Shown here: one piece after another, positions 6,401 through 14,391 of the stretch
How the letters are laid out: every line of letters begins with the position of its first letter
Position numbering within the stretch: the first letter of the stretch is position 1
NCBI GenBank assembly: GCA_052145775.1
Contig: JBKQNY010000012.1
Coordinates: 1-26,291 of the forward strand
Source of the DNA: CAVYPR01 sp052145775
Lineage (GTDB): Bacteria; Actinomycetota; Acidimicrobiia; Acidimicrobiales; RAAP-2
Reading direction: 5' to 3'
Length of the DNA stretch: 26,291 nt
Position numbers and translations under genes: made by a program
Notes under the pieces: generated by a model
Told to the model about the DNA's origin: nothing
The model's database searches: none
What the model saw: only the letters and a program-made list of their open reading frames with translations

Positions 6401-8053
6401 GTGCTACGGGTCCGCCGGCTGGGACGGGTCCCCTATGCCGAGGCGTGGGCGGTCCAGCGAGCGCTGGCCGAACGGTCGGACGACGACTATCTGCTCGTCC
6501 TCGAGCACCCCCCCGTCTACACCTTGGGCGTGCGGGCCGACCCGGCCCACGTGCTGTCGACACCGTCGTCGGTCGGCGCCGAGCTGGTGCGGACCGATCG
6601 CGGCGGCGACGTCACCTACCACGGGCCGGGCCAGCTGGTCGTCTACCCGGTTGTGGACGTGGACGAGGGCCCCGGCGCAGGGCCGGCCCACGTCCACCGG
6701 CTCGAGCAGCTGGTCATCGACGCCCTGTGCGGCCTCGGGGTCGGGCCGGCCCAGGGCGGCCTCGGGCGCCACCCCGCACATCCGGGCGTCTGGCTGGGGA
6801 CCGACGACGGCCGGCTCCGCAAGGTGGCGGCGGTGGGGGTGCGCACGCTACGGACCGCGCGACGACGCCGGACGCTGCACGGGATCGCCGTCAACGTCGA
6901 CTGCGACCTGTCGATGTTCGGCCACATCGTGCCCTGCGGCCTCGACCTGCCGGTAACGTCGCTCGCCGCCGAGGGGCTGGCCATCTCCATGGATCAGCTC
7001 TCCGAGGCGGTCGTCTCCGGCGCGCTCGGGGCCTGGGGCGGCCGTGGCCACGACCGACAGGACGTCGTCGCCGGGCCGGCCGACGCCGCCGGGGCGTCCG
7101 GCGAGCGGCTCCCGTTGCGCCGGCTGCGCCAGGCTGGCGTAGACCCGGGGGGCGGGCTGGCCCTCGACGCCCGCAAGCCGCCATGGCTGCGGGTCCCGGC
7201 CCGCATGGGGACCGACTTCCTCGGCCTCGGGCGGACCGTCCACGACCTCGGCCTGGTGACGGTGTGCGAGGAGGCGGGTTGCCCAAACATCTTCGAGTGC
7301 TGGGCGGACGGCACGGCCACCTTCATGGTCAACGGCTCGCGCTGCACCCGGGCCTGCGGCTTCTGCCTGGTGGACACGTCGCGGCCGCTTCCCCTCGACC
7401 CCGGCGAGCCGGAGCGGGTGGCCGAGGCCGTGGCCCGGATGCGGCTCGCCCACGCCGTGGTCACCTGCGTGGCCCGCGACGACCTGCCCGACGGCGGGGC
7501 CGGGGCCCTGGCCGCCACGGTCCAAGCCATCCGGGACCGCCGACCCGGCACCACCGTCGAGCTGCTGATCTCGGACTGCAAGGGCGACGGCTCGGCGCTC
7601 TCGCGCATCTTCGACGCCCGGCCCGACGTCCTCAACCACAACATCGAGACGGTGGCCCGCCTGCAGCGCGCCGTGCGGCCCTCGGCCGGCTACTCGCGGA
7701 GCCTGTCGGTGCTGGCCCGGGCGGCCGACGCCGGCCTCACCGTGAAGTCGGGCCTCATGGTCGGGCTGGGCGAGCGCGAGGACGAGGTCGTCTCGACCCT
7801 GGCCGACCTGTGGGCCGTGGGGGTTTCCATCGTCACCATCGGGCAGTACCTGCGGCCGAGCGCCGCCCACCTCCCGGTGTCCCGATGGTGGGAGCCCGCC
7901 GAGCTGGAGCGGCTGGGCCGGGCCGGCAGGGAGCTGGGACTGGCCCACGTCGAGGCGTCGCCGCTCACCCGTTCCAGCTACCACGCCCGCTCGGCCGCGG
8001 TTGCCGCCGGCGCGGTCCCGGTCACCCTGGTCGGGTCGAGGGCCGCCGGCTGA
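6401..8053 (+). CDS. LipB-LipA fusion: octanoyltransferase plus lipoyl synthase in one frame
   Basis: One uninterrupted 550-codon frame encodes both enzymes of endogenous lipoate synthesis. Residues 1 to about 215 are LipB, which moves octanoate from acyl carrier protein to lipoyl domains: RGGDVTYHGPGQ at 67-78, K141 and nucleophile C179 (HIVPCGL). Residues from about 240 to 550 are LipA, a radical-SAM enzyme inserting two sulfurs: auxiliary cluster C289/C294/C300 (CX4CX5C), radical-SAM cluster C315/C319/C322 (CX3CX2C) and the terminal RSSY serine. No stop separates them; the junction is a Gly/Ala-rich stretch at 211-236. An in-frame TTG at 7115 (residue 239) could start a separate LipA, but it has only a weak GGCGAGCGG upstream. 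The gene begins with GTG 11 nt after the E2 stop, so enzyme and substrate are co-transcribed. Confidence 0.9.
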   Translation: MLRVRRLGRVPYAEAWAVQRALAERSDDDYLLVLEHPPVYTLGVRADPAHVLSTPSSVGAELVRTDRGGDVTYHGPGQLVVYPVVDVDEGPGAGPAHVHRLEQLVIDALCGLGVGPAQGGLGRHPAHPGVWLGTDDGRLRKVAAVGVRTLRTARRRRTLHGIAVNVDCDLSMFGHIVPCGLDLPVTSLAAEGLAISMDQLSEAVVSGALGAWGGRGHDRQDVVAGPADAAGASGERLPLRRLRQAGVDPGGGLALDARKPPWLRVPARMGTDFLGLGRTVHDLGLVTVCEEAGCPNIFECWADGTATFMVNGSRCTRACGFCLVDTSRPLPLDPGEPERVAEAVARMRLAHAVVTCVARDDLPDGGAGALAATVQAIRDRRPGTTVELLISDCKGDGSALSRIFDARPDVLNHNIETVARLQRAVRPSAGYSRSLSVLARAADAGLTVKSGLMVGLGEREDEVVSTLADLWAVGVSIVTIGQYLRPSAAHLPVSRWWEPAELERLGRAGRELGLAHVEASPLTRSSYHARSAAVAAGAVPVTLVGSRAAG

Positions 8054-8055
8054 AG

Positions 8056-8070
8056 CGGGGGGTCCCCCCG
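8056..8070. terminator. Perfect 15-bp palindrome between convergent genes; probable bidirectional terminator
   Basis: CGGGGGG-T-CCCCCCG fills most of the 21-bp gap between the lipoyl synthase stop and the stop of the minus-strand DUF2510 gene. It can form a short GC-only hairpin on either strand. There is no U-tract, which is common for terminators in GC-rich actinobacteria, so termination is inferred from position. Confidence 0.45.
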
Positions 8071-8074
8071 GCGA

Positions 8075-8566
8075 TCAGGACCGCTTGGCGACGTGCTGGG
8101 TCCAGCCGTTGCCGTCCCAGTAGCGCAGGGTGTCGGGCGCGCCGCTGGGCTCGGGCAGCCACCCGGCCGGCGTGCCGGGCGGCGGGGTGCCGGCCACGGG
8201 CGGCGGGGGCGGCGGTGGCTCCCACGCGGTGGCCGCAGCCTGGGCCGCGGGGGCCGGTGCGGCCACGGCCAGCGGGTCGGACCAAGCGGTCGGGGCCGGC
8301 GCGGTGACCGGCGCGGTGACCGGTGCGGTGACCGGTGCGGGGGCCGGTGCCTGTTGGGCCGGCTCCACCGGCGGCGAGTCCTGGAGGTCGGCGTAGTAGC
8401 TCTGCGGTGAGGGCGCCGGGGCGGCCTTCTGGCTGCTCTTGCGCCGCCGGTTGAGTACGAGGATGGCGACCAGTAGCGCCGCCAGGATGACGACCACCAC
8501 CACCTCGCCGATCAGCAGCCCCTTGCTGATCGCCACCACGGGTACCACTGCCGGCAGAGTTCCCAT
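8075..8566 (-). CDS. Single-pass membrane protein with C-terminal DUF2510 domain
   Basis: The 163-aa protein has a short N-terminus, one membrane helix at about 17-40 (VVVVVILAALLVAILVL) followed by RRRK, and thus probably an outside N-terminus and a cytoplasmic remainder. A Pro/Ala/Thr-rich linker includes three VTAP repeats. The C-terminus PAGWLPEPSG...LRYWDGNGWTQHV matches DUF2510, a short Trp-rich domain common in actinobacterial membrane proteins with unknown function. I chose the ATG at 8564-8566, although an open frame continues 12 codons upstream, because a consensus-like promoter leads exactly to this codon. It is convergent with the lipoate gene and lies downstream of metH on the same strand with its own promoter. 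Confidence 0.82.
   Translation of the reverse strand: MGTLPAVVPVVAISKGLLIGEVVVVVILAALLVAILVLNRRRKSSQKAAPAPSPQSYYADLQDSPPVEPAQQAPAPAPVTAPVTAPVTAPAPTAWSDPLAVAAPAPAAQAAATAWEPPPPPPPVAGTPPPGTPAGWLPEPSGAPDTLRYWDGNGWTQHVAKRS
8298..8341 (-). repeat. 12-bp tandem repeat in the DUF2510 gene
   Basis: Three copies and a partial fourth of a 12-bp unit (plus-strand GGYGCGGTGACC) start at 8298, 8310, 8322 and 8334. They encode the repeated VTAP linker. Confidence 0.75.
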
Positions 8567-8573
8567 GCTCGGC

Positions 8574-8602
8574 AAGGTAGTACCCGGCCCGTCCAAGGTC
8601 AA
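8574..8602 (-). promoter_or_regulatory. Consensus-like promoter of the DUF2510 gene, leaderless
   Basis: On the minus strand TTGACC (8602-8597), a 17-nt spacer and TACCTT (8579-8574) are followed after 7 nt by the ATG. This is the best -35/-10 match in the window and fixes the start codon. Confidence 0.65.
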
Positions 8603-8632
8603 CGATGGGCGCGGACCCGGGGGCAGGTGGCC

Positions 8633-11600
8633 TCAGGCCACGAAGTACTTCGCCTGGGGGTGGTGGCAGACGATGGCGTCGGTGGTCTGCTCGGGGTGGA
8701 GCTGGAACCCCTCGCTCACCTCCACCCCGATCCTCTCGGCCCCAAGGAGCTCCACCACCTTGGCGTTGTCCTCGAGGTCGGGACAGGCGGGGTAGCCCCA
8801 GCTGTAGCGGCCGCCCCGGTACTGCTGGCGGAAGAGGCCGGCCAGGGTCGGGCCGTCCTGGTCGGCGAAGCCGAGCTCCTCTCGGATGCGGCGGTGCCAA
8901 TACTCGGCCAGGGCCTCGGCCATCTCGACGCCCAGGCCGTGCAGGAACAGGTACCGCCGGTACTCGTTCTCGGCGAACAGCCGCGACGTCTCCTCGGAGA
9001 CCCGGCTCCCCATGGTGACCAGCATGAGCGAGGCGACGTCACCTTCGCCCGAGTCCGCCGGCCGGAAGAAGTCGGCGATGCACAGCCACGGCTCCTTGCG
9101 CTGGCGGGGGAAGGTGAACCGCATCCACTCGGCGCTTCGGCTCTCGTCCTTGTAGACCACGAGGTCGTTGCCCTCGGCGTTGGCGGCGAAATGTCCCCAG
9201 GCCACCTGGGGGACGAGCAGGTCCCGCTCCTTGGCCGAGGCCAGTTGGTCGCGCAGCACGGCGCTGACCCGGGCCTTGAAGGCGGTGTCGTCCTCCCCCG
9301 CCTCGGGGCGGTAGCCCCATTGGTTGCGGAAGAGCGCCGTCTGGTTCACGTAGGCGGCGATGTCGTCGAGGGGGATCCCCTTGGCCACCCGGGTGCCGTA
9401 GAAGGGGGGGACGAACAGGTCGTTGTCGGCGGCCACCCCCGGGGCGCGGGAGGGTTGGCCCTCGACGGGGGAGACGTCGGGGTCCAACCGGCTGCGCTTG
9501 GGCACCCGGCGCTCGGAGATCTCCCGGCCGAAGTCCGGGTCGTCGGATGCGCCACGCTTGAATTCGAGCAGCCGGTCCATCGTGCGCAGCCCCTCGAAGG
9601 CGTCGCGCCCGTAGAAGAGGCGCCCCTCGTAGACCTGGCGGAGGTCCCGCTCGACGTAGGTGCGGGTGAGGGCCGCCCCGCCCAGGAGGACCGGGATCTC
9701 CGACAGCCCGCGGCTGTTCAGCTCCTCGAGGTTCTCGCGCATGACGAGGGTCGACTTGACCAGGAGCCCGCTCATGCCCAGGGCGTCGGCCCGGTGCTCC
9801 TCGGCCGCGGCGATCATCTCGGAGACGCCCACCTTGATGCCGAGGTTGACCACGTCGTAGCCGTTGTTGGTGAGGATGATGTCGACCAGGTTCTTGCCGA
9901 TGTCGTGGACATCGCCCTTCACCGTGGCCAGCACCACCGTCCCCTTGCCGCCCTGGTCCGCCTTCTCCATGTGGGGTTCGAGGTAGGCGACGGCCGACTT
10001 CATCGTCTCGGCCGACTGGAGGACGAAGGGCAGCTGCATCTCGCCGGAAGCGAACAGGTCGCCCACCGTCTTCATCCCCGGCAGGAGGATGTCGTTCACG
10101 ACGGCCAGGGCCAGGTGGCCGGCCGCCAGGGCCTCGTCGAGGTCGCCCTCCAGCCCGTTGCGGTCGCCGTCGACGATCCGCTGTTCGAGGCGCCGCTCGA
10201 CCGGCCAGTCGAGGTGGGGCTCGGCGCCCGAGCTCGGGGCGGCGGCGCCCTCGAACAGCCCGAGCAGCTCGGCCAGGGGGTCGTAGCCGTCGCGGCGCCG
10301 GTCGTAGACGAGGTCGAGGCAGACCCGGCGCGCCTCCTCGTCGATGCGCGAGAGGGGCAGGATCTTCGAGGCGTGGACGATGGCGCCGTCCAGCCCGGCC
10401 TCGACGCACTCGTGCAGGAACACCGAGTTGAGGACCTGGCGGGCCGCCGGGTTGAGGCCGAAGGAGACGTTGGACAGGCCGAGCAGGGTGGAGACGCCGG
10501 GCAGCTCGTCCTTGATGCGCCGGATCCCCTCGATGGTCTCGATGCCGTCGCGGCGGCTCTCCTCCATCCCGGTGGAGAGGGGCAAGGCCAGCGGATCGAA
10601 GATGAGGTCGGCGGGCTCGAGCCCGTAGCGGTCGAGGGCGACGTCGTAGATGGCCCGGGCGGATCGCGCCTTCCACTCGGCCGTGCGGGCCTGGCCCTCC
10701 TCGTCGATGCAGGTGCAGACGACCGCCGCCCCGAACTCGCGGGCAAGGCGCAGGAACGTGTCCAGGCGCGTCCCCTCGCCGTCGCCCTCTTCGAGGTTGA
10801 CCGAGTTGAGCACCGGCCGGCCGCCGATCCACTCGAGGGCGGCCCGGACCACCGACCCCTCGGTCGAGTCGATCATGAGCGGGACCGACGACTGGGTGGC
10901 GAAGCGGCTGGCCACCTCGGTCATGTCGGCCACGCCGTCGGCGCCGGTGTAGTCCACGCACACGTCGATGAGGTGGGCCCCCTCGGCCACCTGCTGGCGG
11001 GCCATGGACACGCAGGTGTCCCAGTCGCCGGCCAGCATGGCCTCGCGGAACCGCTTGGAGCCGTTGGCGTTGGTGCGCTCGCCCACCACCAGGAACGAGG
11101 TGTCCTGGCGGAAGGGGACGGCGGTGTAGATCGAGGCCGCCGAGGGCTCGTAGACCGGGTGGCGGGTGGCGGGCACGGCGCCGGCGCACCGCTCGACCAC
11201 CGCCGCCAGGTGGGCGGGGGTGGTCCCGCAGCAGCCGCCGACGGCCGTCACCCCGAGCTCGGTCACGAACCGGTGGAGGTGGTCGGCCAACTGGTCGGGG
11301 GTGAGGTCGTAGTGCATGCGGCCGTCCACCACCGACGGCAGGCCGGCGTTGGGCACGCACGAGACCGGGACGCGGCTGTGCGCAGAGAGGTGTCGCAGCG
11401 GCTCGCCCATCTCGGTCGGCCCGGTGGCGCAGTTGAGACCGATCACGTCGATCCCCATGGGCTCGAGCGCGCTCAGGGCGGCGGCGATCTCGGTGCCCGG
11501 CAGCATCCGGCCGGTCAGCTCGATGGTCACCTGGACCTGGAGGGGCACGCGCCGGCCCACGGCGACCATGGCCCGCCTGGCCCCGTTGATGGCGGCCTTG

Positions 11601-12142
11601 GCCGAGAGCAGGTCGAAGACGGTCTCGACGAGGACGAGGTCGACCCCGCCCTCCAAGAGGCCCCGCGCCTGCTCCTCGTAGGCGGAGCTGAGTTCGGCGT
11701 AGGGGATCTGGCCGAGCGTGGGGAACTTCGTCCCCGGGCCCACGCTGCCGGCCACCCAGCGGGGGCGGTCGGGCGATCCGTACTCGTCGGCCAGCCTCCG
11801 GGCCAGCCGGGCGGAGGCCAGGTTGAGCTCGAAGGCCCGGTCGGCCAGGCCGTACTCGGCCAGCACCACCGAGAAGGCTCCGAAGGTGTCGGTCTCGATG
11901 ACGTCCACGCCCACATCGAGGAAGGAGCGGTGCAGCCGCTCGACGGCGTCGGGCCGGGTCAGCACCAGCACCTCATTGCAGCCCTCCAGCTCGGCCCCGC
12001 CGAAATCGTCGGGACCAAGCTCTTGGAGTTGGAGGTTGGTGCCGGTGGCGCCGTCGAAGACGACCACCCGCCGGCGCAGGGCCGTCAGGTAGTCCGAGGC
12101 GTCCGGGTCGAGCCGGCCGAAGGGGATCGGCGCTGCGGGCAT
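8633..12142 (-). CDS. metH: Cobalamin-dependent methionine synthase
   Basis: MetH methylates homocysteine to methionine using 5-methyltetrahydrofolate and methylcobalamin. The 1169-aa length is slightly shorter than E. coli (1227), but all modules are present. The homocysteine domain is at about 1-325 with zinc cysteines C238 (GLNCATG) and C303/C304 (GGCCGTTP). The folate domain is at about 345-630 (VVGERTNANGSKRF, DSTEGSVV). The cobalamin cap and B12 domains are at about 645-860, with the lower axial ligand H746 (GDVHDIGKN). The C-terminal AdoMet-dependent reactivation domain contains YSWGYPACPD at 1113-1122. The ATG follows a TAGCCT -10 by 9 nt with no Shine-Dalgarno. It is divergent from a cobalamin adenosyltransferase across 43 bp, so no B12 riboswitch can fit upstream. 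Confidence 0.97.
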   Translation of the reverse strand: MPAAPIPFGRLDPDASDYLTALRRRVVVFDGATGTNLQLQELGPDDFGGAELEGCNEVLVLTRPDAVERLHRSFLDVGVDVIETDTFGAFSVVLAEYGLADRAFELNLASARLARRLADEYGSPDRPRWVAGSVGPGTKFPTLGQIPYAELSSAYEEQARGLLEGGVDLVLVETVFDLLSAKAAINGARRAMVAVGRRVPLQVQVTIELTGRMLPGTEIAAALSALEPMGIDVIGLNCATGPTEMGEPLRHLSAHSRVPVSCVPNAGLPSVVDGRMHYDLTPDQLADHLHRFVTELGVTAVGGCCGTTPAHLAAVVERCAGAVPATRHPVYEPSAASIYTAVPFRQDTSFLVVGERTNANGSKRFREAMLAGDWDTCVSMARQQVAEGAHLIDVCVDYTGADGVADMTEVASRFATQSSVPLMIDSTEGSVVRAALEWIGGRPVLNSVNLEEGDGEGTRLDTFLRLAREFGAAVVCTCIDEEGQARTAEWKARSARAIYDVALDRYGLEPADLIFDPLALPLSTGMEESRRDGIETIEGIRRIKDELPGVSTLLGLSNVSFGLNPAARQVLNSVFLHECVEAGLDGAIVHASKILPLSRIDEEARRVCLDLVYDRRRDGYDPLAELLGLFEGAAAPSSGAEPHLDWPVERRLEQRIVDGDRNGLEGDLDEALAAGHLALAVVNDILLPGMKTVGDLFASGEMQLPFVLQSAETMKSAVAYLEPHMEKADQGGKGTVVLATVKGDVHDIGKNLVDIILTNNGYDVVNLGIKVGVSEMIAAAEEHRADALGMSGLLVKSTLVMRENLEELNSRGLSEIPVLLGGAALTRTYVERDLRQVYEGRLFYGRDAFEGLRTMDRLLEFKRGASDDPDFGREISERRVPKRSRLDPDVSPVEGQPSRAPGVAADNDLFVPPFYGTRVAKGIPLDDIAAYVNQTALFRNQWGYRPEAGEDDTAFKARVSAVLRDQLASAKERDLLVPQVAWGHFAANAEGNDLVVYKDESRSAEWMRFTFPRQRKEPWLCIADFFRPADSGEGDVASLMLVTMGSRVSEETSRLFAENEYRRYLFLHGLGVEMAEALAEYWHRRIREELGFADQDGPTLAGLFRQQYRGGRYSWGYPACPDLEDNAKVVELLGAERIGVEVSEGFQLHPEQTTDAIVCHHPQAKYFVA

Positions 12143-12151
12143 GGGCCAACC

Positions 12152-12157
12152 AGGCTA
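12152..12157 (-). promoter_or_regulatory. -10 box of metH
   Basis: TAGCCT on the minus strand ends 9 nt before the metH ATG. It stands 14 bp from the oppositely directed -10 at 12172-12177, so both promoters share the 43-bp intergenic space. Confidence 0.4.
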
Positions 12158-12171
12158 CCCGTGGGTGCCGA

Positions 12172-12177
12172 TAGCAT
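12172..12177 (+). promoter_or_regulatory. -10 box of the cobalamin adenosyltransferase
   Basis: TAGCAT is followed by 8 nt and the GTG at 12186, with no Shine-Dalgarno between: another probable leaderless start. Confidence 0.45.
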
Positions 12178-12185
12178 CCGCGGCG

Positions 12186-12770
12186 GTGCACATCTACACG
12201 CGCAAGGGGGACGACGGCACCACCGGCCTCCTCCACGGGGGGCGGGTCCCCAAGGACGCGCCCCGCATCGAGGTGAACGGGGCGGTCGACGAGGCCCAGG
12301 CGCTTCTCGGCCTGGCCCGCGCCGAGGCCGACCCCGGATCCGAGCTCGACGGGCTGCTGGTGGGGCTCGAGCGCGACCTCTACGTGCTGATGGCCGAGGT
12401 GGCGACCGCCGACGACCACCGCCACCGGCTGGTCCCGGGGACGTCGATGGTCACGGGGGAGATGGTGCGCGCCCTCGAGGAGCAGATCGACGACCTCACT
12501 GACCGCTTCGACATGCCGCGCGACTTCGTGGTTCCCGGGCAGAACCGGCGGTCCGCCGCTTTGGACGTGGCCCGCACGGCCGTCCGGCGGGCCGAGCGGC
12601 TGCTGGTGGCGTCGGGCCTGGCCGCCGCCCCCGGAGAGGACCGCTCAGAGGTCGGTCCCTACCTCAACCGCCTCTCGGACCTCCTGTGGGCGATGGCCCG
12701 CTGGCAGGAGGGGGACGCCCACGTGACGGCCCGCCCCGACCGCCGACGGGCCCCGGCCGGCGAGGGCTGA
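12186..12770 (+). CDS. ATP:cob(I)alamin adenosyltransferase, PduO/MMAB type
   Basis: The enzyme attaches the 5'-deoxyadenosyl group to cob(I)alamin, making the cofactor needed by mutases such as the methylmalonyl-CoA mutase at 22226. The 194-aa protein has the PduO-type N-terminal ATP-binding segment YTRKGDDGTTGLLHGGRVPKD and the C-terminal VRRAERLLV and YLNRLSDLLWAMAR motifs. The GTG at 12186 puts the first family residues (VHIYTRKGDD) at the N-terminus; an upstream ATG at 12141 would add 15 non-homologous residues and start inside the metH start region. The stop TGA overlaps the ATG of the leucyl aminopeptidase (TGATG), so the two are coupled. Confidence 0.92.
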   Translation: MHIYTRKGDDGTTGLLHGGRVPKDAPRIEVNGAVDEAQALLGLARAEADPGSELDGLLVGLERDLYVLMAEVATADDHRHRLVPGTSMVTGEMVRALEEQIDDLTDRFDMPRDFVVPGQNRRSAALDVARTAVRRAERLLVASGLAAAPGEDRSEVGPYLNRLSDLLWAMARWQEGDAHVTARPDRRRAPAGEG

Positions 12771-14287
12771 TGGCCCTCGACGTGCGGGTGGTCGGCCCCG
12801 GCGACGCGGGGTCCGACCTGGTGGCGGTGGGGCTGGCCGCGCTGGCCGGCCCCGACGGGCCCGAGCTGCTCGCGGGGACCGACCCCGCCGCCGCCGGCCT
12901 CGAGGGGCCGCCGTCCCCCTCCACCCTCCGCCGGCAGGGGTTCACGGCCAAGGTCGGCCAGTCGCTGGCCCTCCGGCCGGCCGAAGACGGCCCCGACGTG
13001 GTGGTCCTCGGCCTGGGCGGGCCCGAGGGTCTCGACCCCGAACGGTGGCGCCGGGCGGCCGCCGCCCTGGTGCGGGAGGCCGGGGGACCGGGGACGGCCG
13101 CACTCGTCGTGCCCGCGGACGCGCCCGGAGGCGACCTGCGGGCGGTCGGGAGGGCGGTGGCCGAGGGGGCCTCGCTCGCCGCGTACCGCTTCGATGACTA
13201 CAAGAGCGTGCCGCGCCCGCCGTTCGTCGACGCCCTCCTCGTGGTGGGTCCCGACGGGGCCGGAGGCGACCTCGAGGACGGGGTGGCCCTCGGGGTGCGG
13301 ACCGCCGTCGCGGTGACCGCGGCCCGCGACCTGATTAACACCCCGGCCGGCGACCTCACCCCGGCCCTCCTGGCCGAGCGGTTCGATGCGATGCTCCCGG
13401 GAACGGCCGGGACGACCGTCGAGGTCTGGGACGAACCCCGCATCGTCGCCGAGCGGCTCGGAGGGTTGCTCGGCGTGAGCCGAGGGTCGCTCGAGCCGCC
13501 GCGCCTGGTGCGCGCCGCCTATGAGCCGCGGGACCCGGTGACGGTGGACGGGCGGGTCCCCCACGTGGTCCTGGTGGGCAAGGGCATCACCTTTGACTCG
13601 GGCGGCCTCTCCCTCAAGACGGCCGAGGGGATGTCCGCCATGAAGACCGACATGAGCGGGGCGGCGGTCGTGATGGCCGCCCTCTCGGCCTGCGCCGACC
13701 TCGCGGTGCGGGTCCGGGTGACGGCGATCGCCCCGATCGCCGAGAACATGCCCGGGGCCCGCGCCCTCAAGCCCGGCGACGTGCTCACCATGCGCAACGG
13801 ATCGACCGTCGAGGTGCTGAACACCGACGCCGAGGGCCGGCTGGTCCTGGCCGACGCGCTGTCGCTGGCCGCCGAGATCGAGCCGGCGCCCGACGCCGTC
13901 GTCGACCTGGCCACCCTGACCGGGGCGGCCGCGGTGGCCCTGGGGACGGGCATCGCCCCGCTGTTCGGCAGCGACGGGAGACTGGTCGAACGGGTGCGGC
14001 GGGCCGGGGCCGAGGCGGGCGAGCGGCTCTGGCCGATGCCCCTGCCCGAGGACTACGGCGAGCACATCGACTCCGAGGTGGCCGACATGAAGAACACCGG
14101 CCGGCCCGGACAGGCCGGCTCTATCGCAGCCGCCCTGTTGCTCGAGCGGTTCACCGGCGGCCTGCCGTGGGCCCACCTCGACATCGCCGGGACGGGCCGG
14201 TCCGCCGAGGCGTCGGGCTACCTCTCCAAGGGGGGCACCGCCTTTGGCGTCCGGACCCTGCTCGCCCTCCTCGCCTCCTACGGCTGA
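12770..14287 (+). CDS. pepA: Leucyl aminopeptidase (M17 family)
   Basis: This 505-aa cytosolic dizinc aminopeptidase releases N-terminal residues from peptides. The M17 metal and catalytic residues are all present: K271, D276, D294, D353 and E355 as ligands, with K283 and R357 in the active site, in the motifs GKGITFDSGGLSLK, KTDMSGAA and NTDAEGRL. The region before residue 180 is the variable N-terminal domain. The ATG overlaps the adenosyltransferase stop by 1 nt. The gene ends convergent to an uncharacterised minus-strand gene; the 104-nt gap holds a weak 5-bp GC hairpin and a coding-like minus-strand frame but no clear terminator. Confidence 0.95.
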   Translation: MALDVRVVGPGDAGSDLVAVGLAALAGPDGPELLAGTDPAAAGLEGPPSPSTLRRQGFTAKVGQSLALRPAEDGPDVVVLGLGGPEGLDPERWRRAAAALVREAGGPGTAALVVPADAPGGDLRAVGRAVAEGASLAAYRFDDYKSVPRPPFVDALLVVGPDGAGGDLEDGVALGVRTAVAVTAARDLINTPAGDLTPALLAERFDAMLPGTAGTTVEVWDEPRIVAERLGGLLGVSRGSLEPPRLVRAAYEPRDPVTVDGRVPHVVLVGKGITFDSGGLSLKTAEGMSAMKTDMSGAAVVMAALSACADLAVRVRVTAIAPIAENMPGARALKPGDVLTMRNGSTVEVLNTDAEGRLVLADALSLAAEIEPAPDAVVDLATLTGAAAVALGTGIAPLFGSDGRLVERVRRAGAEAGERLWPMPLPEDYGEHIDSEVADMKNTGRPGQAGSIAAALLLERFTGGLPWAHLDIAGTGRSAEASGYLSKGGTAFGVRTLLALLASYG

Positions 14288-14391
14288 CCGTCCCCGGGGC
14301 GCCGGCTGGAACCCGGCCACCGAGAAGCCGAACCTCAGCAGGCTGTCGACGGCGAAGAGCACCGGGACACCGAGCACGCGGCGACGGGCGG

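Noticed and set aside
8603..8640. A B12 riboswitch or other structured RNA around metH.
   Set aside because: The upstream gap is only 43 bp and the downstream side holds the DUF2510 promoter; no riboswitch core was seen.
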